From assembly GCA_030686995.1 (NCBI GenBank), contig CM060695.1, positions 97,306,871 to 97,370,870 on the forward strand: a stretch of DNA of 64,000 nucleotides. Reading direction: 5' to 3'. How positions within the stretch are numbered: the stretch's first letter is position 1; each line of letters opens with the position of its first letter. The position numbers and the translations under genes were made by a program. The DNA is from Artemisia argyi (Eukaryota > Streptophyta > Magnoliopsida > Asterales > Asteraceae). The notes under the pieces are model-generated. The model saw only the letters and a list, made by a program, of their open reading frames with translations. It ran no database searches and was not told the origin of the DNA. Positions 47,190-58,286 of the stretch are shown here, one piece after another.

Positions 47190-50100
47190 ATGGCTGCTGC
47201 TATGAGACAAATAGCTGCTAACTTTTCCAAGTTAGAAAAGTTTGAAGGTGTGGATTTCAGAAGATGGCAGAAGAAGATGCAATTCTTGCTGACCAGTATG
47301 AACGTGGTGTATGTTCTTACTACTGAGATTCCAGAAGATTTTGGAGAAGCTGCTACTATGGAGCAGATGAGAGCAAGAAGCAAATGGGAGAATGATGATT
47401 ATGTTTGCAGAGGTTTAATTCTCAATGGTATGTCTGATACTTTATTTGATATTTATCAAAATGTTGAAACTTCACAAGAACTATGGGATTCCTTGGAAGC
47501 CAAGTATATGGCTGAGGATGCATCAAGTAAGAAGTTCCTTGTAAGTAATTTTAACAATTACAAAATGGTTGATTCTAGACCTGTCATGGAACAATACAAT
47601 GAACTTCTTGGTATACTTGGTCGATTCACACAACACAAGATGAACATGGATGAGGCTATTTCAGTCTCTTGTATCATCGATAAACTTCCTCCTTCTTGGA
47701 AAGAATTCAAGCATATGCTTAAGCATAAGAAGGAGGAGTTAACTCTTGTTGAGTTGGGCAGTCACTTGCGCATTGAGGATTCACTCAAAGCTCAAGACAT
47801 TGACAAGCCAAAGAGTAGCACTGCTACTAGTCCATCAGTTGTCAATATGGTGGAGCATAACAACTCCACCAAGTACAATGACAACAAGGGCAAGCGTAAG
47901 CATTAAGATAACACCAAATCTGATCTTAACAAGAAACCTAAGGTGACTTGTTGGAAGTGTGGGAAACCTGGACACTTCAGGAAAGATTGCAAGGGTGGTA
48001 AAGTTGGAAACAAATCCAATGGATCAGGCACAAGTGGAGGGAATGGTAACACCAATTCTCTGAAAGGTCAGAATGTGTTTAATAAGTCTTTTAAGATTTA
48101 TTATGTTACATATATATCTGATATTTACTTTGTGCAGGATGATGATGTTGCTTGGTGGGTTGACTCTGGAGCTACAATTCATGTGTGTAAAGATAGAAGC
48201 TGGTTCAAGACCTACAAGTCAATGAATGATGGTTCTATTCTTCGCATGGGAAATGAGTCAACTGCCCTGGTGCATGGAAAAGGATGTGTTGAGTTGAAGT
48301 TTAGTTCTGGAAAGATTGTTTCTTTATTTAATGTTTTACATGTTCCTGATATTAGAAAGAATTTGGTTTCTAGTAGTGTTTTAAATAATTGTGGTTATAA
48401 ACAGGTTATTGAATCTGATAAGTTTGTTTTGTCTAAAAATGGTGTGTTTATTGGTTTTGGTTATTTATGTAATCAAATGTTCAGACTTAATATTGTTCTT
48501 GATTATATTGATTCTGCTTTTATTTCTACATCTAAACTTTATGATTCAAACCTTTGGCATGCAAGACTTGGCCATGTACATTTTAAAAGAATGCAAGATA
48601 TGTCTAAGGATGGGTTAATTCCAGCCTTTGATGTGAACACTGAAAAGTGTAAAACTTGTATGTTGAACAAGATAACTAAGAAACCTTTTCAAGGAGTAAA
48701 ACGTGAAACTAAAGTTTTGGAGTTAATTCACAGTGATCTTTGTGATTTACATGCTACTCCCTCTTTGGGGAATAAGAAATACTTTGTGACTTTTATTGAT
48801 GATGCTTCTAGGTTTTGTCATGTTTATTTATTACATTCTAAAGATGAAGCATTAGATAAATTTAAAGTATTTAAAACTGAAGTTGAATTGCAACAAGGGT
48901 CTCTAATCAAAAGATTAAGGACTGATAGGGGAGGTGAGTACATGGATACTCTGTATTTTCAGTCTGTTGGTATAATCCATGAAACGACTGCCCCTTATAC
49001 TCCTCAGCAAAATGGTATTTCTGAAAGGAAAAACAGGGTGCTGAAGGAGATGGTTAATTCCATGTTGTCCTATTCAGGGCTGAGTCAAGGATTCTGGGGT
49101 GAAGCTATGTTAACAGCTTGCTATTTATTAAATAGGGTTCCCAACAAAAGGAACAAAGTTACCCCTTATGAACTGTGGACTAAAAAGAAACCTAACCTTA
49201 ATTATCTTAGGATATGGGGTTGTAGGGCTGTTATAAGACTCCCTGATCCAAAGCAGAAAACTTTGGGTGAAAGAGGCATTGAATGCATCTTTGTTGGATA
49301 TGTTGAGCATTCCAAGGCATATAGGTTTTATGTTATAGAACCTAATGAGTCTGTTTCAATTAACTCAATAATTGAATCAATGGATGCACTATTTGATGAG
49401 AACAGATTCTCATCTATCCCTAGACCAAGTCAAAGGATTCCAAATGGAACCAATGACAATGGTGTTTCAGAGGTTCCTGCTGATGAGGTTCCTGCTGATG
49501 AGGTTCCTGCTAATGAGGTTCCTACTGAGGTTGTGGAACAACAACCTGAACCTGAGCTCAGAAGGAGCAATAGGGTGAGGACTCCAAAGTCATTTGGACC
49601 TGAGTTTCAATTATACTTAATTGAAGGTACAAGGAGTGAGGTCTCTGACCAATACTCCTATTGCTTCATTGTGGAGGATGATCCCAAAACATTTGAAGAA
49701 GCAATGAAGTCCCAGGATGTTGCTTTCTGGAAAGAAGCAATTAATGATGAGATGGACTCCATCATGGGCAATAACACTTATGTGTTGACTGATCTACCAC
49801 CTGGTTGCAAACCTTTAGGTAGCAAATGGATTTTCAAAAAGAAAATGAAGGTAGATGGAACTGTTGAAAAGTTCAAGGCAAGATTAGTTATTCAAGGCTT
49901 TAAACAAAAGTCAGGAATAGACTACTTTGATACTTATGCTCCAGTGGCACGTATCAGTACCATAAGATTGCTAATTGCTTTGGCATCAATTCACAATCTG
50001 ACTATTCATCAGATGGATGTGAAGACAGCTTTCTTGAATGGTGATTTAGATGAGGAGGTTTACATGAACCAACCTCAGGGCTTCATCATGCCTGGCAATG

Positions 50101-51220
50101 AAAACAAGGTTTGTAAACTGATTAAGTCTCTTTATGGACTAAAACAGGCACCTAAGCAATGACATCAAAAGTTTGATGAAGTGGTTTTATCTAGTGGTTA
50201 TTTACTTAATCAAGCTGACAAATGTGTATATAGCAAATTTGATGAATCTGATAAAGGAGTCGTCATTTGTCTATATGTTGATGACATGTTGATCTTTGGC
50301 ACTGACCAAAATCAAGTTGATCTTACAAAAGAATTTTTGTCATCAAAGTTCTCCATGAAGGATATGGGGGAGGCAGATGTTATCCTTGGCATAAGGATTA
50401 AACATGAAAGTAACAAAATTTCTATATCTCAGTCTCATTACATTGAGAAGGTGTTAAAGAAATTTAATTACTTTGATTGTACTCCAGTGAGTACTCCTAT
50501 GGATACAAGTGAGAAGCTAATGCCTAATACTGGCAAAGCTGTATCTCAACTTGAGTATTCTAGGGTGATTGGCTGCTTGATGTATGCCATGACTTGTACA
50601 AGACCTGATATTGCTTTTGCTGTGGGTAAACTGAGCAGGTATACTAGTAATCCTAGTGCTCATCATTGGCAAGCAATTCAGAGGGTCTTTAAGTATTTGA
50701 AGAGAACTATGGATTATAGTCTCTCATATACTGGTTATCCTTCAGTATTAGAAAGATATACTGATGCAAGTTGGATCAGTAACACTGAAGACAATTCGTC
50801 TACAAGTGGCTGGGTATTCCTACTTGGTGGAGGTGCAATTTCTTGGGCATCCAAGAAACAAACTTTCATTACCAGTTCAACCATGGAATCTGAATTTGTA
50901 GCTTTAGCTGCTGCTGGCAAAGAAGCTGAATGGTTGAAAAACTTGCTTCTTGAAATTCCATTGTGGTCTAAACCTATAGCACCTATTTCTATCCGTTGTG
51001 ATAGTGCTGCTACATTGGCAAAGGCTTATAGCCAGATGTACAATGGGAAGTCTAGACACTTAGGTGTTAGGCATAGCATGATTCGTGAGCTTTCATGAAT
51101 GGGGTGGTATCTATAGTGTTTGTTAAATCTCAACAAAACTTAGCTGATCACTTGACGAAGGGTTTGGCTAGAGACTTGGTTTTGAAGTCTGCTACAGGGA
51201 TGGGTTTAAGTCCAACTTAG
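47190..51220 (+). pseudogene. copia element c gag-pol, two nonsense codons and one frameshift
   Basis: A single frame from ATG 47190: gag (KFEGVDFRRWQKKMQFL), TAA at 47904-47906, CCHC knuckle CWKCGKPGHFRKDC, protease WWVDSGATIHVC, HHCC finger LWHARLGHVHF...CKTCML, integrase with RTDRGGEY and PQQNGISERKNR, a linker with tandem VPADE words (49470-49530), and RT with [13 protein letters not shown] at 50160-50162 replaces the Trp codon after [10 protein letters not shown]. Then come YVDD near 50276-50287 and RNase H. A one-base loss near 51092 shifts the frame; the tail (VKSQQNLADHLTKGLA) ends with TAG at 51218-51220. The gag ATG is only 27 bp from the LTR. Confidence 0.92.
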
Positions 51221-51750
51221 TCACTGAATGCAAGGATACCCAACTCCCTTCTAAGGAAACTTGGAAGCTGAGTTCAATGTGGAAAGCTGATCATTTAGTG
51301 GACTGAAGCACATGTATTACAAACATCCCAAGGTTGTGCTTGTTACCTGCTGAAAGGAGGATGAAGTCTTTACTTCTTAATGGTTAATTTTCTTTGAAAA
51401 AGTGCTAAGCAGGAGCATGAATTAAAGATGAACCACCTATGTAAATGTTGAAGTTTTGCCGCTTCAGGAAGCTTTGGACTTTTAGCTTTTACAACATTTA
51501 TGAATTGGATATGGACACATGGCTTGTATAGTGTCAGGAGTATTTTAGTGTTTGAAAACTTGTGTGTATTTATCATCAGGTATTCAAATGGGTTGAAGGG
51601 TTCAATTCTTAGAACACCCTGATTCTCGAATATTTGAAAGTATATGTACTAATGTGGAAATTCAATCCCCAGGATATTTTCATTTATGCACTTGTTTTGG
51701 TTTGTGTATGAATTTTCATGCAAAGGTAGTGAACTAAATTTGGGGAGGAT
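51221..51750 (+). other. 3' untranslated region and polypurine tract of element c
   Basis: About 530 bp without coding sequence. The polypurine tract TTTGGGGAGGAT (51739-51750) abuts the 3' LTR. Confidence 0.75.
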
Positions 51751-52429
51751 TGTTGGAAAATTTAGTGCACTTGAGGGATCAATTCACACCTGGTAATGGG
51801 TTTGGAGGTATGGAGTATACATCCATTTGGTCACTGAATCCCCTGACTCAATAGTGGTTATGTTGTGAATCTGCTGCTAGTTGATTCAGCTGCTAGTGTG
51901 TTTCCACTGATGTGTTAACGTTACCACTGCAAGGGTTGTTGTTACCACTGCAAGGGTTGTTGTTACCACTGCTAGTGTTAACGTTACCACTGCTAGTGTT
52001 AACGTTACCACTGCTAGTGTTAACATTACCACTGCTAGTGATAATGTTTCCACTGATAACCACTGATCCTATAATTATGGAAATTATTATGATATAATTA
52101 ATGGGCCGTTAATTATACATAATACCATGGGCTAGGGTTTGAGTATTCTCTATTATAAATAGAGATCACATCATTATGCATGAAGGTAAGTTATCATACG
52201 ATATACTAAACACAAAACCCTAAACACTACAATACGCATCTGGTTCTTGGTTTGTGCCTAAAGCAAGAACATCACTTGGTCTTATCCCATAGAGATATTC
52301 GTGTAACCCAGGCATAGGGTCGAATAGTTTCTATTGGAAAGTGATACCACGATTTCAAGTGAATATCCGGTACCTTTATCGATTATCTTAACCCTAATCT
52401 GGGAACTGTTTTACACATAACAACCAACA
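51751..52429 (+). repeat. 3' LTR of element c (679 bp)
   Basis: The same as 46495-47162 with about seven substitutions, a one-base insertion (GGAGG), an extra ATAACCACTG after the 21-bp array and a different mix of array units. Confidence 0.95.
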
Positions 52430-53915
52430 GAGAAGTGCACTTGAAAATATTGGTCGGGATATATCCGTTGAGGGAAGTGTTTCTTAGGATAAGGATTTCA
52501 AGAGAAGTAGGGAATTGAGGGAGAATATCTTGTAAATTTCCTGTAATAATGATATCGCGAAGATCCAGAATTCTAAGGTTGACAAATTTAGTCAAATTAA
52601 AAGGTAGACTGCCAGAAAACTTATTCCCGCCTAAATAAAGAAACTTGGTTCCTTTAGGAAAATTCGTTGGGATCTTACCAGAGAAATCATTGTTTGACAC
52701 ATCCAGGAAAAAATCATCTTTAGCTCTGAAAATAGGTAAACTGTCACCAGAAAATCTGTTCCGGGACAAGTCCAGTAACGTTAATTCTTCAATCTTGGAG
52801 ATGGACTTTGGAATTAGTCCTGAAAAGTTATTTCCGGATACCGCAAGATAATGGATTCTTGTAGCGTTACCTATATTTTCTGGCAACTCCCCTGAAAATT
52901 TGTTCCGGGACAAATCAAGAGCCTGTAAATAATCAGATATAAATAGGCGAGGCGGAATTTGTCCGCTGAGGTTGTTATCTGAAAGAATAATATATTGGAT
53001 GTTGTTCATCTCCGCCAGCCAATGTGGGAATCTTCCCTCCAGTTTATTCCCGCTCAAATCAAGATGATACAACTCTTTCTGTGATGAAATCCATTCAGGA
53101 ATTTGGCCTGAAATTCCACAAGAAGGCATCATAATCTCTTGAAGACTACATCTTGGATCAACCTTAGTTGTGTTATTCCAAATGAAGTTGCTTCCCTTTC
53201 CACCGATGTATAATTCCTCTAGAGTTCTGATTTTGAATAACCAAGTTGGGAACTCCCCGGCGAGCATGTTGTCTTTGAGCCAAAGGTCACGTAACTTGCT
53301 CAAGTTTTGCATTGATGATGGTATCAGGCCTGTAAACTGGTTATTATTCAGGTACAGAATTCTCAAGTTGGTTAGTCTTCCTATGAAGGTTGGAATTTCC
53401 AATGATAAAGAATTTTCAGCCAAATCCAGAAATACCAATTTCGTGAGGTTTGCAATTGATGATGGGATGGAACCAAAGAAGTAGTTCCTATTCATGTAAA
53501 GTTGACGCAGTTTGGTGAGATTACCAAACCCATCTCGTGGGATCTCGCCTTTAAACAAATTCTGCGATATATCAAGTAACTCAAGTGACCGGATACGAAA
53601 AATTGGAGTCAAGATTTCAGAAGAAATCGAAATTGGATCGGAATATTCAAGAGGTGCGGTTACCATATTAAGCTCAAGCTCCGTAACACTTCCGGTTCTG
53701 GAGCAAGTAACACGCTCCCAAGAGCAACAATCAGAAGTCGGATCCCATGAGTCTAGATTTTCATATTGAGTGGAAGTGGAATTGAAAACGTTGGCGAGGT
53801 TTGATTTAAAGTGGAGTAGTGCTTGCTTTTGATGAACGGGACAAGAGAATGTTGGGATTATAATGGATTTGAGTATTAAAAAGATTAAAAATAAAACTGT
53901 TGTTGTGCTTGCCAT
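52430..53915 (-). pseudogene. RLP gene part 1: signal peptide, LRRNT and most LRRs
   Basis: The minus-strand start ATG is at 53915. A hydrophobic signal peptide (VLFLIFLILKSIIIPTFS) is followed by CPVHQKQALLHFKSNL and CCSWERVTC, the LRRNT_2 cap, then about fifteen plant-type LRRs (LxxLxLxxNxxxGxIP). The frame runs 15 codons into the element c LTR and stops, giving a possible 510-residue product without membrane anchor. A TATA-like TTTATAATAA on the minus strand is near 53967-53976. Such RLPs sit in the plasma membrane and sense pathogen or developmental signals with partner kinases. With parts 2 and 3 the coding length is 2181 nt (726 residues plus stop), a normal size for a short RLP; RLP genes are usually intronless. 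The ligand is unknown. Confidence 0.93.
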
Positions 53916-54111
53916 GGTGGATTTTGGTTGTTCTATCTTTGATTCATATGTGCTTGTGTGGTGGTTATTATAAAGGGAATGGAAAATGCATTTGTTTTAT
54001 GGAACCAGAAAAGTGCACTATTATTGCTGTGTAAAAACGGAGAAACAACGTGTGGGGTTATTCAAGGAGCTATATCATTTTCTTTTTCTAAAGGTGGTAC
54101 AGTTAGTTATC
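53916..54111 (-). promoter_or_regulatory. upstream region of the RLP gene
   Basis: About 200 bp between the RLP start and a duplicated block. It holds the TATA-like sequence near 53970 and little else recognisable. Confidence 0.4.
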
Positions 54112-55843
54112 AACTTGATTGACACCGGTGACTTGACACAGGAGACAACCCACAACAGTACAGACGTTACTAGACTTATGCTTTAAAAGACGTTAAAGAA
54201 AAAGACTTGAACTTGGTGGAAAATAAAGTCCATCAGCTTTTCATGCAAATAAATGTGACACACACTTCCGTTGTGGGTTGTGTCCACATTGTCTTGTCCT
54301 TTTGATTATTTATACATGTTTCTGTTGTCATTATGTACTTTTTTGTGGTATTTCTAGTAATTGCATGGGTACGTACCCGGATACATAGTAGTGGAAAAGC
54401 GGATTGAACTATGCTTAGACCACTGGTCGGCAATGTCACAGCCTAAAATCACGACACGGAAAGTCGTGATAACATCACAGCCTAAATTCCCTTCTGTTTG
54501 AACAGAAAAAACACCCATTACGACAAGGATTTCAACTTTTAGCAACGAAAGCGTTCATCGCCAAAAGTCCAGACATGCCAGCACCAACCAAATTTACCAA
54601 CAATCATCGATTCGTTGGTAAATTATTAACTTGATTGACACCGGTGACTTGACACAGGAGACAACCCACAAGTCCACAACAGTACAGACGTTACTAGACT
54701 TATGCTTTAAAAGACGTTAAAGAAAAAGAATTGAACTTGGTGGAAAATAAAGTCCATCAGCTTTTCATGCAAATAAATGTGACACACAGTTCCGTTAGTG
54801 GGTTGTGTCCACATTGTCTTGTCCTTTTGATTATTATTTATACATGTTTCTGGAGTCTTTTAAAAAAACATGCACATTTGAAATTCTATCTTAAAACCCT
54901 CTAGCTCTTGAAAGCCACAGTAATTACTGAAAACTACCAAAATTATAACTGATGAAACATGTTACACTTTAATATATTATTTCTTGATTATACATTATTC
55001 AAGTTTCCATATAGATGTTCAACTTTAAGAAGAAAGATTTTTGCTTCTCTTATTCCACTTTGATGTATTCTCCAATCAATTTAACGATTATGTTTTCTAC
55101 TAATAGTGCATTATAGTAATTTTCATTATTGTACAAAAGGCAAATCCTGGAAAATAACATACATGCTGCACATTTTCTTGTAGATTAAAGTCGCATGTGA
55201 TACACTGTATAAAAGTGAATTCAAGAATGGGGCCGGTGTTTTGTAATGAATATAGGAAGCTAGTGCTATGAGAAGGGTGATGGGAACCGGGAAGTGGACA
55301 ATGTTGTGACACCGACTGAGTGGCGGAGATGGTGACTCTCGGGGGAGACATGCACAGTGAAAAGGGAGGTGGATCATGTTGAGTGTCAATGACAAAATGT
55401 TCCGGTCATGCATGAATTGAATACGATTAAGGTTTTTTCCCTTTCTTTCTTTAGCTTTTTATGAGAAAGGAGAAAGGGAACATAATAAATAACTTCATAT
55501 ATTAAATATTTTTGAAAGTACTCGTTTAGTTAATTAAAATTTAATTCTAAACACAATGGTTTTCAAAAATCCTCCATGTTTCTGTTGTCAATATGTACGT
55601 ACTTTTTTGTGGTATTTCTAGTAATTGCATGGGTACGTGTACCCAGATACATAGTAGTGGAAAAGCGGATTGAACTATGCTTAGACCACTGGTCGGCAAT
55701 GTCACAACCTAAAATAACGACACGGAAAGTCGTGATAACATCACAGCCTAAATTCCCTTCTGTTTGAACAGAAAAAACACCCATTACGACAAGGATTTCA
55801 ACTTTTAGCAACGAAAGCGTTCGTCGCCAAAAGTCCAGACATG
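54112..55843 (+). repeat. tandem duplication of a 466-bp block (A-B, A'-B')
   Basis: Copy 1 is 54112-54577; copy 2 is 54628-55843 and is interrupted at 54853-55574. Both copies contain 'gacaccggtgacttgacacagg' (A part) and 'gactatgcttagaccactgg'-type sequence, and end with AGCAACGAAAGCGTTC(A/G)TCGCC and AAAAGTCCAGACATG (B part). The last part resembles CACTA subterminal repeats (GTCGCTAAAAG type). Copies are almost identical, so the duplication is recent. No gene is seen. Confidence 0.85.
54853..55574. mobile_element. 722-bp Mutator-like non-autonomous insertion, 10-bp TSD
   Basis: It lies in copy 2 of the duplicated block and is flanked by perfect CATGTTTCTG repeats (54843-54852 and 55575-55584). 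Copy 1 has this sequence once (54315-54324), an empty site. Its ends are weakly inverted: GAGTCTTTTAAAAAAACAT versus GAGGATTTTTGAAAACCAT, 14 of 19 by eye. The size of the duplication points to the Mutator superfamily. No transposase is seen. Confidence 0.75.
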
Positions 55844-55878
55844 ACCCGCTAAAAGTATTCACGACGACGACTTGTTTC

Positions 55879-56710
55879 AAAACGGGTTTATATTTGGGGC
55901 TGGTAAAATCAGGTTGTATCTAGTTAAAGTGCAGATACTTTTTTTCGATTTTATTTTTCATTGCAATTTGGTTTATATCTTGGCAGAAACTATTGTTGAG
56001 ATAGTGAATCAACTTTGTCGAATAAAACATGCATTTGACTATGCCTTTGGCAAACATTGAAAATTAACCATTTGACGCATTTTATGAGTTGAACTTGGCC
56101 CATCACTACAACAAATCGTAGGACGGGCGAGGAGACTTTCGGCGGCGACGGGCATGTCCCCGCCGAAAGTCGCTAAACGACAAAAACCGTGCTGAGCTGG
56201 CACACGATCTCGCTGACCGTTCACAAGATTTTCAACACTCAGCCTATATAATATGTTTTACTTACATGATGATCAGTTAGATATAGGAATCTCACCCGAC
56301 CATTTTGATGCAGAATATGAATTGCATGTGCATTTCACATGCTCTAATATAATGTTAGACTATATATAAATTCATAATACGCTGTAGATTACATATAATT
56401 CAACTGATTTTTTGGTTACATATGATTCAGCTGATATTTTGGTTACATATGATTCAGCTGATTTTTTGGTTACATTTTTTGGTTATTCAGTAGTGCACTA
56501 GTGTGTAAGCACTTTTTAATCGCACATACATACTATTATTCAAGTATTTGGAAACTAGAGTCTAAATTGTGTAAAACCCTAAGTTATCTGCTATGTGTGG
56601 TTTCTTGGTGAGAATGTCATCCCCAGTCTGCCAGCCAACTTCTCTTCTAGCAAGCAAAAGAAGTCCTCCAGTAGTAAGCTAGAGAAAACACAAAGAACAT
56701 CAAGAGAATT
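55879..56710 (+). pseudogene. partial copy of the CIR gene (intron 6 and start of exon 7)
   Basis: Nearly identical to 35851-36553 inside the CIR gene, same strand, about 20 kb away. It includes intron 6 with its 27-bp repeats and the first part of exon 7 up to AACATCAAGAGAATT. A four-base insertion (AGTAAGCTAGAGAAAAC versus AGTAAGAGAAAAC) would shift the frame. A 134-bp CACTA-like piece replaces 27 bp at 56104-56237, and a full CACTA element begins exactly at its right end. No upstream exons are present. Confidence 0.93.
56104..56237 (+). mobile_element. CACTA-like terminal fragment inside the CIR copy
   Basis: It begins CACTACAACAAATCG, a typical CACTA terminus, followed by GC-rich subterminal sequence with a 12-bp stem GACTTTCGGCGG / CCGCCGAAAGTC. 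The matching opposite terminus is absent. It replaces 27 bp found in the parental intron (36075-36101). Confidence 0.6.
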
Positions 56711-56756
56711 CACTAGTACAAACGAGGCTTTCCCCGGAGACTTTTTTACGCCCTTT

Positions 56757-57192
56757 CCGTCGACATGTCGACGGAATAATACCTTCCCGTCGACATGTCG
56801 ACGGGAACATAAAGACGGCTGTGCTTCGTCGGGAACAGTGTTCCCGTCGACACTGTGGGTCCCACATCGTTTTCCAGTCAAAGGAATTTGATGTCCGTCA
56901 AATTCTTCCCGTCGACATGTCGACGGGAACATATAACTAATTAACGTTCGACGGGAACATATAACTAATTAACGTTTTAATTAGTTGATTATAATTATGT
57001 TTTATATAATACCGTCGACATGTCGACGGTATCATTAAAACAAAAATAGTGTTTTTAATATTATGCCGTCGACATGTCAACGGCATAATATTAAAAACAC
57101 TATTTTTGTTTTAATGATACCGTCGACATGTCGACGGTATCTTAAATACCCAATATTTATGTTTTAATGATGCCGTCGACATGTCGACGGTA
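56757..57192 (+). repeat. CACTA subterminal palindromic repeats (CCGTCGACATGTCGACGG)
   Basis: Seven copies of the 18-bp perfect palindrome or a one-base variant, starting near 56758, 56789, 56909, 57012, 57066 (variant GTCAAC), 57120 and 57173, plus partial copies near 56845 and 56949. In En/Spm elements such subterminal motifs are bound by the accessory protein (TNPA) during transposition. Confidence 0.88.
57009..57140. repeat. 132-bp near-perfect palindrome
   Basis: The centre lies between 57074 and 57075, in the middle of one 18-bp palindrome; each 66-bp arm ends with another. By eye the only mismatch is 57070 (C) against 57079 (A). No spacer separates the arms. Confidence 0.9.
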
Positions 57193-57736
57193 TCATTATT
57201 ACCATCCTGCTAACAGCAGGCTGCAAATATTGCAATTTTTCAGATTTTTTCTGGATTTTCCGGAAAAAATCTACCAAAACCTGTAACTGTAATAGCACCT
57301 ATAACCACTCAATATCAACATGTCCTAAACGTATAACTCGCCATCGGCTATAACACTTGCAAAATATCGCTAAACACCCTCAAAATGCATAAAAACATAT
57401 AAAGTCTACAAAACGGGGTGTGGTAATATCTAAACCTAGCTGCCATATCCACAAATGTTTTAATATCCGCGACGTTCAAGTCGCCAAAAGGTTAAACTAT
57501 ACAATACTAACATATGGATCGCCAAAATATTGTTTCAAGCATAAGTACAACACAAAATACCCAAGTTTGTACCTCTATATCCAAAATCACTCGTGATCAT
57601 CAGTAGGACCCTCATCATCGCCAGAACCATCCTCATCGCCTCTGCGACTCCCGCTCCCTCCAACTGAGCCACTACCTCCAATGCCACTGCCTGAGCCATC
57701 CACGTCCTGAGAACCCACCTGACTAACATACTCGTT
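57193..57736 (-). other. subterminal / 3' flank of the accessory transposase gene
   Basis: 57240-57580 has no supported gene. 57587-57736 on the minus strand stays open in frame after the TAG of the accessory gene, encoding a Gly/Ser-rich then acidic tail (GSGSGIGGSGSVGGSGS) of 49 codons ending in TGA at 57587-57589. This could be a former or read-through C-terminus. Confidence 0.55.
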
Positions 57737-58196
57737 CTATCGCGGGTTGGAGGAGATAAAACCTGTGACCAAATCAATCTGCGCCTTCAAGGCCTTACGC
57801 TCTTCAGCTTCTCGACGGCTCTTCTCCTCGGCCTCAGCAATCTTCTTCTCGGCCTCAGCAAGCTTTTTCTCCATCTCAGCGTATTCTGAAAATGAAATAA
57901 TCAAAATTAAAAAAACATCTATTGCAATACTTAATTTGAGTCATGATCGAGTAATCTATAATTATTATATTATCAAACTGTACATACCTGGAGGTGGAGG
58001 CGGGGTGTATGGTAACGGTGGCCTGGAGAGCCTGGGTACGCCCCTACCCCGTCCGGCGATGTGGCCCCGCTGCTTGCCCTTCAAAACCATCGCATGTATC
58101 TGCTCCTCCGTGTACGCCACCCCTTCCGGCGTATTCGCTCCCAGATCTCGCAGCCGGACCATCTCTTCCTATTTAATTGAGAAAAAAATTGAGAAA

Positions 58197-58286
<90 letters not shown>

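Larger units (their letters stand above)
46495..52429 (+). mobile_element. Ty1/copia element c inserted in the RLP gene, TSD GAGAA
   Basis: LTRs of 668 bp (46495-47162) and 679 bp (51751-52429) bound the element, with perfect GAGAA duplications at 46490-46494 and 52430-52434. About seven substitutions and small repeat-related indels separate the LTRs. The gag-pol frame has two in-frame stops and one frameshift. No tRNA-type primer site is present; see the PBS-like entry. Confidence 0.96.

Noticed and set aside
39468..53915. the two copia elements as very long introns of a functional RLP
   Set aside because: They have LTRs, target duplications and no splice sites at their borders; RLP genes are normally intronless.
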